11,703 nt of DNA. It comes from Clostridia bacterium (GTDB lineage Bacteria; Bacillota; Clostridia; Christensenellales; UBA1242). Location of the stretch: the NCBI GenBank assembly GCA_016290255.1, contig JAEETG010000044.1, positions 1 through 11,703 on the forward strand, in the 5' to 3' direction. Below the pieces are notes generated by a model. It was not told where the DNA came from. It saw only the letters and a list, made by a program, of their open reading frames with translations, and made no database searches. This document shows, piece after piece, positions 1 to 6,200 of this stretch. The position numbers and the translations under genes are program-made. Position 1 is the first letter of the stretch, and every line of letters starts with the position of its first letter.

Positions 1-145
1 AGGAACCGGCAATTCCAGAGCGGGTTAGTCCAAAACCAAAAGGACATTTATAAAAGTGTGCGATTTATTCGCGCAATAGGGTGGAACCGCGGTTTAAAAC
101 AATCGTCCCTATGCAAGAATTTATTTTTTTGCATAGGGCTTTTTT
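1..145 (+). promoter_or_regulatory. T-box riboswitch leader of glyS (3' part; 5' part outside window)
   Basis: This leader senses uncharged tRNA, here presumably tRNA-Gly because the next gene is a glycyl-tRNA synthetase. The T-box signature AGGGTGGAACCGCGG is at 78-92, with the bulge that pairs to the tRNA acceptor end (TGGAACCG). Just upstream, 57-63 (TGTGCGA) pairs with 69-75 (TCGCGCA) to form the stem III hairpin. The antiterminator would pair AGGG (78-81) with CCCT (107-110), competing with the terminator stem at 107-138. Stem I with the specifier codon lies mainly left of the window, so the amino-acid specificity cannot be read directly and is inferred from the gene. Uncharged tRNA should stabilise the antiterminator and allow glyS transcription. 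Confidence 0.95.
107..145 (+). terminator. T-box-controlled intrinsic terminator
   Basis: A perfect 10-bp stem is formed by CCCTATGCAA (107-116) and TTGCATAGGG (129-138) around a 12-nt loop, and is followed by a C and a run of six T (140-145). Its 5' arm overlaps the antiterminator partner (107-110), as expected of a T-box switch. Confidence 0.95.
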
Positions 146-160
146 GTTCCTATGCGATAT

Positions 161-165
161 GGAGG
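161..165 (+). promoter_or_regulatory. Ribosome binding site of glyS
   Basis: GGAGG lies 8 nt before the ATG at 174. It decides the start: the same frame is open further upstream to 81, but that stretch is the T-box and terminator, and no Shine-Dalgarno sequence precedes the upstream start codons. Confidence 0.9.
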
Positions 166-173
166 TATTTTTT

Positions 174-1556
174 ATGAGTGAATTAACAATGGACAAGCTC
201 GCTTCTTTTTGTAAGCGAACTGGAATCGTGTTTCAAGGTAGTGAAATCTACGGAGGAATGGGAAACACTTGGGACTATGGTCCTGTTGGAATTGAACTAA
301 AAAACAACATTAAAAAACTTTGGTGGAAAAGATGTGTTCAACAAAGCGAAAACAGTTTTGGAATCGACACATCAATCCTTATGAACCCAACAGTTTGGGA
401 AGCAAGTGGTCACCTTGCATCATTTTCTGACCCACTAATGGACTGCAAGGAGTGTAAAACTCGCCACAGAGCAGACAAATTGATTGAAGAATATCAAAGA
501 AAAACAAACAACTTTGATGTTAACCCAGATGCAATGAGCAAAGAAGAACTTTATGATTATATTGTTAAACACAACATAAAGTGCCCAAATTGTGGGAAAC
601 TCAACTTCACTGAAATCAGAAACTTTAACTTGATGTTTGAAACAAGCCGTGGGGTTAGTGAAGGAAAGCAGTCAAAAATCTTTTTGCGCCCAGAAACCGC
701 ACAAGGTGAATACATAAACTTTTTGAATCTTCAAAGAACAACAAGAGCAAAAATTCCTTTTGGTGTTGCAAACATTGGAAAAGCATTTAGAAATGAAATA
801 ACACCGGGAAACTTCACCTTTAGAACAATTGAGTTTGAACAAATGGAACACCAACTTTTCTGCCACGAAAAAGATGCAATGGCAAAATATGAGTTCTACA
901 AAGATTTTGCAATGAAATTCTTTGTTGACCTTGGAATGGATAGAGAAAAACTTCGATTCAAAGACCACGACAAACTTGCGCACTATGCAAAAGCAGCGTG
1001 CGATGTTCAATATAAATTCCCATTTGGTTGGGACGAAATGAGTGGAACCCACCTAAGAGGAACTTGGGACCTAAGCCGTCACCAAGAGTTTAGTGGAAAA
1101 TGCATGGAATACACGGACCCATACACAAACGAAACTTTCATTCCAACAGTTGTTGAACACACAATTGGTTGTGACCGTTTGGCACTTGCTCTTTTGTGCG
1201 ATGCTTACACCGAAGAAGAACTGGAAGGCGGAGACACCAGAATTGTTTTGAAACTAAACCCAAACCTTTCTGCCTACAAAGTTTGTGTTCTTCCTCTTCA
1301 AAAGAACTTGTCTGAAAAGGCAAAAGAAATCTATAAGAACTTAACAAACTTCTTTATGTGTTCATATGATGAAGCGGGTTCAATTGGAAAGCGTTATCGC
1401 CGCCAAGATGAGATTGGAACGCCATATTGCGTAACTGTTGATTTCGACACCTTAAATGATGGTTGTGTGACAATTCGTGACCGCGACACAATGAAACAAG
1501 AAAGAATCAAAATTGATGAAATTATGAACTATGTTGCAAAAAAATTGGTGTTTTAA
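174..1556 (+). CDS. glyS: Glycyl-tRNA synthetase, dimeric (alpha2) class II type
   Basis: The enzyme charges tRNA-Gly with glycine using ATP in the cytoplasm. At 460 aa it has the size of the dimeric bacterial GlyRS (as in staphylococci, Mycoplasma and Thermus), not the two-subunit GlyQ/GlyS form. The N-terminus carries the family hallmark of a YGG/WDYGP segment. A zinc-binding pair follows, Cys91-x2-Cys94 and Cys137-x2-Cys140. RPETAQG is at 172-178. Motif 2 is at 205-226, with FRNEITP, a downstream FRT and FEQME. Motif 3 (EHTIGCDR) is at 328-335. The C-terminal anticodon-binding domain starts near 'YKVCVLPLQ' and contains SIGKRYRRQDEIGTP. The start is the ATG with GGAGG 8 nt upstream. The gene sits directly behind a T-box leader, appears monocistronic, and ends before a bidirectional terminator. 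The catalytic motifs are intact and there is no frameshift. Confidence 0.98.
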   Translation: MSELTMDKLASFCKRTGIVFQGSEIYGGMGNTWDYGPVGIELKNNIKKLWWKRCVQQSENSFGIDTSILMNPTVWEASGHLASFSDPLMDCKECKTRHRADKLIEEYQRKTNNFDVNPDAMSKEELYDYIVKHNIKCPNCGKLNFTEIRNFNLMFETSRGVSEGKQSKIFLRPETAQGEYINFLNLQRTTRAKIPFGVANIGKAFRNEITPGNFTFRTIEFEQMEHQLFCHEKDAMAKYEFYKDFAMKFFVDLGMDREKLRFKDHDKLAHYAKAACDVQYKFPFGWDEMSGTHLRGTWDLSRHQEFSGKCMEYTDPYTNETFIPTVVEHTIGCDRLALALLCDAYTEEELEGGDTRIVLKLNPNLSAYKVCVLPLQKNLSEKAKEIYKNLTNFFMCSYDEAGSIGKRYRRQDEIGTPYCVTVDFDTLNDGCVTIRDRDTMKQERIKIDEIMNYVAKKLVF

Positions 1557-1592
1557 TGCAAAATTTTAACATTTAGCGCCCAAATTTTTGCA
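1557..1592. repeat. AT-rich inverted repeat just after glyS
   Basis: The arms TGCAAAATTTT (1557-1567) and AAATTTTTGCA (1582-1592) are complementary except for one T-T mismatch, around a 14-nt loop. The repeat begins at the base after the glyS stop codon. It lacks a T-run of its own, so it may simply fold the 3' end of the mRNA; the clear terminator lies further on at 1612-1643. Confidence 0.4.
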
Positions 1593-1611
1593 AATTAAAA
1601 AATAAACAAAC

Positions 1612-1643
1612 AAAAAAGTGCAGCAACTAAACTGCGCTTTTTT
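1612..1643. terminator. Bidirectional intrinsic terminator between glyS and the converging operon
   Basis: A run of six A, then GTGCAG (1618-1623), an 8-nt loop, CTGCGC (1632-1637) and a run of six T. The stem has 6 bp with one G-T wobble and extends through the A/T runs. The A-run and T-run make it work on either strand, serving glyS from the left and the two minus-strand genes from the right. The stop codon of the minus-strand gene (1642-1644) lies inside its flank. Confidence 0.85.
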
Positions 1644-2199
1644 ATATAAATTCTCTTGTTGTGTTGTTTGTTTTAACAACTTTTCCGCCAAAGTTTTTTG
1701 GAGTGGTGGAGTGTGGGTATTTTATGAACACCCTTTCCTTTTCTTCAATTTCTTTGGTTCCATTTTGTTCAAGGTTTTCTCTTATTTTTTCATAATCATC
1801 AATTGCTTGCTTTAAGGTTTTTGATATTCCAACAAGGCGAATTGGTGTTGCGTTCTCAATTTCATCTGGTGTTTTTTCGCGTGTTTGTGGCTTAAGGCCT
1901 TGAGACTCTTCAACATAATAGTTCATTATTGCTCTTTTGAGTGCTTGTGTGTTTCCTTTTTTGTTATATATGTGGCTATCTCTAACAACCAAAATTGTGT
2001 TTTGTTCTTTTGATCCATAAACAAGTTTTTGGCTGAGCCCCATTGTTGTTAAATAGTCTAGATTCAAAAGTCTTTCTTCCTTCATTCCACCAAACAAAAT
2101 GTTTGTGCTTTTTTCATCGGCTATATATGTGAACCCAACAACATAATCTTTGATTAAGTAATATTGCCCCTGGGCTTTGTTTTGTTGTTCTTTTGTCAT
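1642..2199 (-). CDS. Unrecognised 185-aa soluble protein, second gene of minus-strand operon
   Basis: I do not recognise this protein. It has no signal peptide and no membrane segment. The first 95 residues look like a mixed alpha/beta region, with strand-like stretches such as YYLIKDYVVGFTYIA (13-27) and TILVVRD (68-74). A charged, Pro/Thr/Glu-containing linker follows near 100-116. Residues about 126-157 are strongly charged and probably helical (TLKQAIDDYEKIRENLEQ). The last part is basic and ends in REFI. The chosen start is the ATG at 2199, which has a weak GGA about 8 nt upstream. A TTG at 2211 would add four residues but has no Shine-Dalgarno sequence. The start lies 15 nt after the stop of the upstream gene (2215), so the two are very likely cotranscribed. 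The TAA stop falls within the terminator flank. Confidence 0.8.
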   Translation of the reverse strand: MTKEQQNKAQGQYYLIKDYVVGFTYIADEKSTNILFGGMKEERLLNLDYLTTMGLSQKLVYGSKEQNTILVVRDSHIYNKKGNTQALKRAIMNYYVEESQGLKPQTREKTPDEIENATPIRLVGISKTLKQAIDDYEKIRENLEQNGTKEIEEKERVFIKYPHSTTPKNFGGKVVKTNNTTREFI

Positions 2200-2214
2200 A
2201 TTGTTTTCCAAATT

Positions 2215-2685
2215 TTATTTTTTTGCAAAGTTTACAGACCTTTCATTGGCCTTTTTGGTGTCTTCAAAATTAATCTTTTTGGCCTCAGAGCAAATATTTT
2301 CAATTTCTTTTTGTGTGAAAACGTCTTTATCTAGGTTTGGCAATTTTTTATTTTTTGTGTTTGTTAACGCATAAAACTCTAGCATTTCCTTAAGTGTGTA
2401 TGGGTGAAGGCACAATTGTGCGGAAACAAGTTCTCCATCATTTGTTACTGAATTTTTGTAGTTTCTCAATTTTTCTGGATTATTGTTCCCAACCGCCTTT
2501 TTGCCATCGATTGATTCAATTTTTGTGTGCTCGCTGTCAAATTTTAGTAAACAAACCTCACAATCTGTGAAAACATATTTTTGAGGGGTTATTTTATATT
2601 TGTTCACAATCAAAAATCCAATTTCGCTGTTTTTGTAACTTTTGTCTGTTTTTGACTCAACATATTCTTTTAATTCTTTATTCAT
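2215..2685 (-). CDS. Unrecognised 156-aa charged protein, first gene of minus-strand operon
   Basis: I do not recognise this protein. It is Lys/Glu/Asn-rich and has no signal peptide or membrane segment, so it is probably cytoplasmic. Strand-like stretches lie at 22-28 (IGFLIVN) and 36-49, the latter carrying a lone CxxC (Cys42, Cys45); two more Cys are at 92 and 132. One CxxC is not enough to call a metal or redox site. The C-terminal third (about 120-156) is probably helical and very charged. The start is the ATG at 2685 with GGAGG 5 nt upstream. The frame stays open further upstream, but that extension would run across the promoter. The second gene follows after 15 nt. The extended -10 promoter at 2711-2739 would give only about 20 nt of leader. 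Confidence 0.82.
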   Translation of the reverse strand: MNKELKEYVESKTDKSYKNSEIGFLIVNKYKITPQKYVFTDCEVCLLKFDSEHTKIESIDGKKAVGNNNPEKLRNYKNSVTNDGELVSAQLCLHPYTLKEMLEFYALTNTKNKKLPNLDKDVFTQKEIENICSEAKKINFEDTKKANERSVNFAKK

Positions 2686-2690
2686 GAAAA

Positions 2691-2695
2691 CCTCC
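2691..2695 (-). promoter_or_regulatory. Ribosome binding site of the 156-aa gene
   Basis: GGAGG on the minus strand lies 5 nt before the ATG at 2685. It fixes this start against a longer in-frame extension. Confidence 0.85.
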
Positions 2696-2710
2696 AGTGA
2701 ATGCAATAAG

Positions 2711-2739
2711 ATTGTAACACTGAATAGGGAAAAAGTCAA
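2711..2739 (-). promoter_or_regulatory. Sigma-A-type promoter of the minus-strand operon
   Basis: On the minus strand the -35 box TTGACT (2739-2734) is separated by 17 nt from the -10 box TACAAT (2716-2711). TGT directly before the -10 box adds an extended -10 element. Each hexamer is one base off consensus. Transcription should start near 2704-2705, only about 20 nt before the start codon, leaving room for little more than the ribosome binding site. Confidence 0.85.
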
Positions 2740-2772
2740 GGTGAAAAGTAAATAAAAATAAAAACATGCATT

Positions 2773-2815
2773 TGCAAAAAAATATGCAAAAAAATTGCAA
2801 AAAAATGTGTTTTTT
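2773..2815. other. Phased A/T-tracts, probable curved DNA
   Basis: Three copies of TGCAAAAAAAT start at 2773, 2785 and 2796, giving A7 tracts at 2776-2782, 2788-2794 and 2799-2805. A T6 tract follows at 2810-2815. The tracts recur every 11-12 bases, close to one helical turn, which is the pattern of intrinsically bent DNA. They lie between the two divergent promoters. The following stretch to about 2880 is also A/T-run-rich, and I see no gene in it. Confidence 0.5.
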
Positions 2816-2916
2816 GTGTTAAAAATTGTGTTTTGTTTTATTTATTTATTTTATTGCAAAAATTCGCAACAAAAAATTGCCAAAAAGCCCTAAAATAAAA
2901 GCAATTGTCGGGCTTA

Positions 2917-2939
2917 TTATATATTTAAAAAATATATAA
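2917..2939. repeat. Perfect 10-bp palindrome upstream of the lipoprotein promoter
   Basis: TTATATATTT (2917-2926) and AAATATATAA (2930-2939) are exact reverse complements around a 3-base AAA centre. The palindrome ends 15 bases before the -35 box at 2955. It could be an operator for a dimeric regulator or an AT-rich upstream element for RNA polymerase. Pure A/T composition makes chance occurrence more likely here. Confidence 0.45.
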
Positions 2940-2954
2940 ATGTGCCATTTTCTT

Positions 2955-2984
2955 TTGACAATTTATGGATAAATTTGTTAAAAT
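2955..2984 (+). promoter_or_regulatory. Sigma-A-type promoter of the giant lipoprotein gene
   Basis: A consensus -35 TTGACA (2955-2960), an 18-nt spacer and -10 TAAAAT (2979-2984), with TGT just before it as an extended -10 element. Transcription would start near 2991, giving a 5' leader of about 209 nt that contains most of the 36-bp tandem repeat. The -10 box itself lies inside the first repeat copy. Confidence 0.75.
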
Positions 2985-3102
2985 TTAGACATAACCATTT
3001 AGTCTTAAATTTGTTAAAATTTGAGTCTAACCATTTAGTCTTAAATTTGCTAAAATTTGAGTCTAACCATTTGGTCTTGAGTTTAATAAAATTTGGTCAT
3101 CC
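2971..3102 (+). repeat. 36-bp tandem repeat, three full copies plus a partial, in promoter/5' leader
   Basis: The copies are 2971-3006, 3007-3042 and 3043-3078, with a decayed partial copy at 3079-3102. The units start with AAATTTG(T/C)TAAAATTT and end with ACCATTT(A/G)GTCTT, and differ at only a few bases. There are no unique spacers, so this is not a CRISPR array. Every full unit carries TGnTAAAAT, an extended -10-like element (2976-2984, 3012-3020, 3048-3056), but only the first has a -35 box at the right distance. The remainder, 3103-3188, is A-rich leader with no feature I can see. Confidence 0.9.
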
Positions 3103-3188
3103 AAAAAAACCAAAACAAAATAAACAAAATTGGGAAATAAAAAACGGTATTGGTTATAAAATCACACATTATTCACATTATAAAAAAT

Positions 3189-3193
3189 AGGAG
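3189..3193 (+). promoter_or_regulatory. Ribosome binding site of the giant lipoprotein gene
   Basis: AGGAG lies 6 nt before the ATG at 3200 and 9 nt before the adjacent in-frame ATG at 3203. Either could be used; they differ by one methionine. Confidence 0.85.
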
Positions 3194-3199
3194 TTTTAA

Positions 3200-3286
3200 A
3201 TGATGACAAAAACAAGGCAAGTATTAAGTTACGTTATAGCACTATTAGCCGTGCTGCTTTTATCAGCTTTTGTGCTAACCTCTTGT
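3200..3286 (+). other. Lipoprotein signal peptide and lipobox Cys29 (coding)
   Basis: The encoded N-terminus has Lys4 and Arg6, then a hydrophobic core from about residue 11 to 25 (YVIALLAVLLLSAFV), then L-T-S-C. Cys29, encoded at 3284-3286, is the predicted lipidated residue. The mature protein starts CGNPRKG. Confidence 0.92.
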
Positions 3287-6200
3287 GGAAATCCAAGAAA
3301 GGGGCTGAAAATTGAATACGAATTGGTGTCAACCGAAAAGGCAATAACCTACGATTCTGATGGTAGGGCACTTTTGTCACTCACAAAAGAGTTTGATGAG
3401 CATGGAGAACTGACAAGTGCGGGAAAAGCGGAACTTGCTGTCAAGGTTGTGAAAGGTGCCAAAAATCTTTTGAGAACAATTAGGGTTGAATCCAGTGATC
3501 CTGCAAAAGTTGGATTTGATTATTGGTATGACGAGCAAACAAAAGTTAACCATGTTGTGATCAAAGCAAATGGTGCCACTGCTCTTAGTGACAGCACATA
3601 CATAAAATTTGTTTCTGTTGAAGATTCAAAAGTTGTTGCTCTTCTTTATGTTCGTGTTGAAGAAAAAGCAACATTAATGAATTATGCAAACAACTTAGAC
3701 CTTGTTGAAGACAGCAACGGAAACACTGTTTTGAAAAACTTGGGTGCATTTGATGGCGTGCCTTTCCATCTCATCACAAACAAATTGTTTAGATTTGGTC
3801 CAAGTCAGGCAACAACTCCAAACCTTGTTTATAGTGTGAAAGATATTTATAACTTCTTTGATGGTGGTGAATTTGTTTACACATCATCAGAAACCATGCC
3901 GGGCACAAACATATTGAGAAACAGCGTTCTTGTTAATGGAACATATGCTGACGGAAAAGCATATAAAGCTGTTGAATTTGTTGTTTCCAACAATGATGAC
4001 AAAACGGATACAACATTTATCAAAAAGTTTAGAATTCCAGTTTATGAAAACTTAGATTCAAAAATTATAACAGTCACAAAAAATGATGCAACACAAAGTT
4101 CATTAAACATCGAAACAGTTTTTGAACGTGTTCAGTCTCCAACAAACTTGATTGACTATGTTGGACTATATATTTTCAACTCATCAACTGAAGAATATGT
4201 TTTGGTGAACAATGAGAATGTTCTTTCTCTTCACATTGTTGCTGGTTCAACTCCAGCATATCAAAAAGCCAACATAGACACTCAAATTGTTTTCATTAAC
4301 AACAAAAACAGTGACAGCAACAACATTTCACTTTCATTGTCTCCAGCAAATGAAAGCATTTCTTATTCATACAATTTGGTTGAGCCAGCCTCATCATATA
4401 ACTATTTATTGCCAGGTGTTGGGGGCTTAAACAGAAGAAGTGCATATTATGGAAAATACATAAAAGTTGGAAACACTTACACTTTGATTACGGAAAGCAA
4501 TTTTGCCTCTCTTGGAATAATTATTGGGCAAACTCCATGCTATTCATATTCAAGAACAATTGCTGTTGTTCAAAACACCGACATGATGGGTAATAAAATA
4601 AACTCATTCACTCTTTCTGGTTGGAGAGAAAGTTTGTCGGGAACATATCTAACATTTTATGCTAGCTATGAAGGGTTTTTGATTGATGAAGAAATCACAA
4701 CCATTCCAAAAGCAGAAAAAACAATTGCAATCAAAGTTGTTAACTATCCAACACAATTGTTTGTTAATGACAAAGCAGCGTCCTACACTGTTTTGAAAGA
4801 TGATATGGGTGAGGTAATATCATCATTTTCAAATGTGGAAGAGTTTTTGGGAGAGGATCAAAGCGGACGATATTATTTTAGAACAGGTGAAACTGCAAAC
4901 ACCTATGTTTACACTTTGATTAACAAAGGAAACTATAGCATTGTTAACAAGAAAATTGTTATCAATGGAACAGAATATCCTTTTGACTATCAAAACTTTT
5001 CTGGCACACCAATCTATGAAGAGGCAGCACAAGAAATTTCTGTTTTTGATGTGTATCACACAGACACATTAAATCAATCACTACTGGTTGAACTCAACGG
5101 TTTTTCTGATGGATTTGATGAGTTCTATGTTTATGTTGACGCTCAAGAACTTTTGCTGCATGGCTCAAAATATCCAAGAGCAAACGATTTGGCAGAAAAG
5201 CTTGAACTTGTTTATGGCGGAAAAATTGAACACCTAAAACTTGGTGACTCTGAGGAATTTGCAAAACTTGTTTACAAAAGTGGAAGCAGAATCTATCTTT
5301 CTGCAAGAACAGAAAACACGTTAACAGGAATTATTCCACTTGTTGTTGAGGCAAAATACAACAGCGGAAAAGTTTTGCAAAGAAAACTTGTTTTAAGATT
5401 TGTTAACGGAATTAAAACAATTATCGCAAAAACAACAAAAGAGATTGATGGCAGCACACAAGAGGTTGATGTTGATGCATATAATGGTGTTGAACTTGCA
5501 ATTCCAGCAAGTGGTGACAAAACTGCTGACAGCCTAAAAGGTGCTATAAATGTTTCAACATTGCCAGAAAATTCTGCAACCTACACAAGCCTTTTGGACG
5601 GTGTGACAAAAACATATTTGTCTGTTAGAAGCGCTGACACATCAATTGCAAAAGTTGGATATTTCTCTGACAGCGACGGATTTATTGAAAATCAAATTAA
5701 TCCAGAAACGCTAAGTTTCACTGTTGTTGGGCAAGCCTTTGGAGAAACAACAATCACAATCACTGCTCTTAGTGGTGTGACCTTATCTTTCCCTGTTTTT
5801 GTGAAAGAAGTTGTTTCTGCAATCACTCTAAATTTGGATGAGAACACTGCTCCAGTGAACACGTTTAAGACAACAGAAAAAATTAGTGCAGATGAATCAG
5901 ACAAAAGAACAACACTAAAATCTTTGCTTGTTGAAGAAAATGTTAATGGAATTGTTGTTGACTCAACGATTTATCCTGCTAATGCAAAAATTGCAAAAGC
6001 AGAGCGTTTCTATTTGACTGAAACAAAATATGCTGCAATATCAGCGTCCGCTTCCGAACTCAATTCATTTAAGGCAGCCTTATATAATTATATGGTAGAA
6101 GAATATCCTGCACCACTTGGTGAAAGTGATGGAATTGACGAAACAACAGATGCAAACAGAAGAATTTTTGCCAGCCTTGATGGCACAACTCAGCAAAAGG

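Noticed and set aside
81..173. N-terminal extension of GlyRS by 31 residues.
   Set aside because: This stretch is the T-box element and terminator. The ATG at 174 has a good ribosome binding site and matches the normal N-terminus and length of the family.
672..1347. Minus-strand open frames inside glyS.
   Set aside because: They lie opposite conserved GlyRS motifs and encode low-complexity Cys/Phe-rich products, as expected of antisense shadows.
2686..2739. N-terminal extension of the 156-aa minus-strand protein, resembling a hydrophobic leader.
   Set aside because: The extension would be encoded by the promoter and the ribosome binding site of the ATG at 2685; a transcript from that promoter would not contain it.
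2885..2915. AAGCCC (2885-2890) and GGGCTT (2910-2915) as a terminator or regulatory hairpin.
   Set aside because: The stem is only 6 bp with a 19-nt loop and no T-run follows, so it is too weak to support.
2971..3102. CRISPR array, because of the 36-base periodicity.
   Set aside because: The copies are directly adjacent, with no unique spacers, and no cas gene is present.
2942..3190. Plus-strand frame of 82 codons with a 12-residue repeat (NLLKFESNHLVL) produced by the 36-bp tandem repeat.
   Set aside because: It would start at a GTG without a Shine-Dalgarno sequence, and that GTG lies upstream of the promoter at 2955-2984, so the mapped transcript would not include it. There is no internal ATG. 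The open frame follows from the repeat length being a multiple of three. Its stop merely overlaps the ribosome binding site of the lipoprotein gene.
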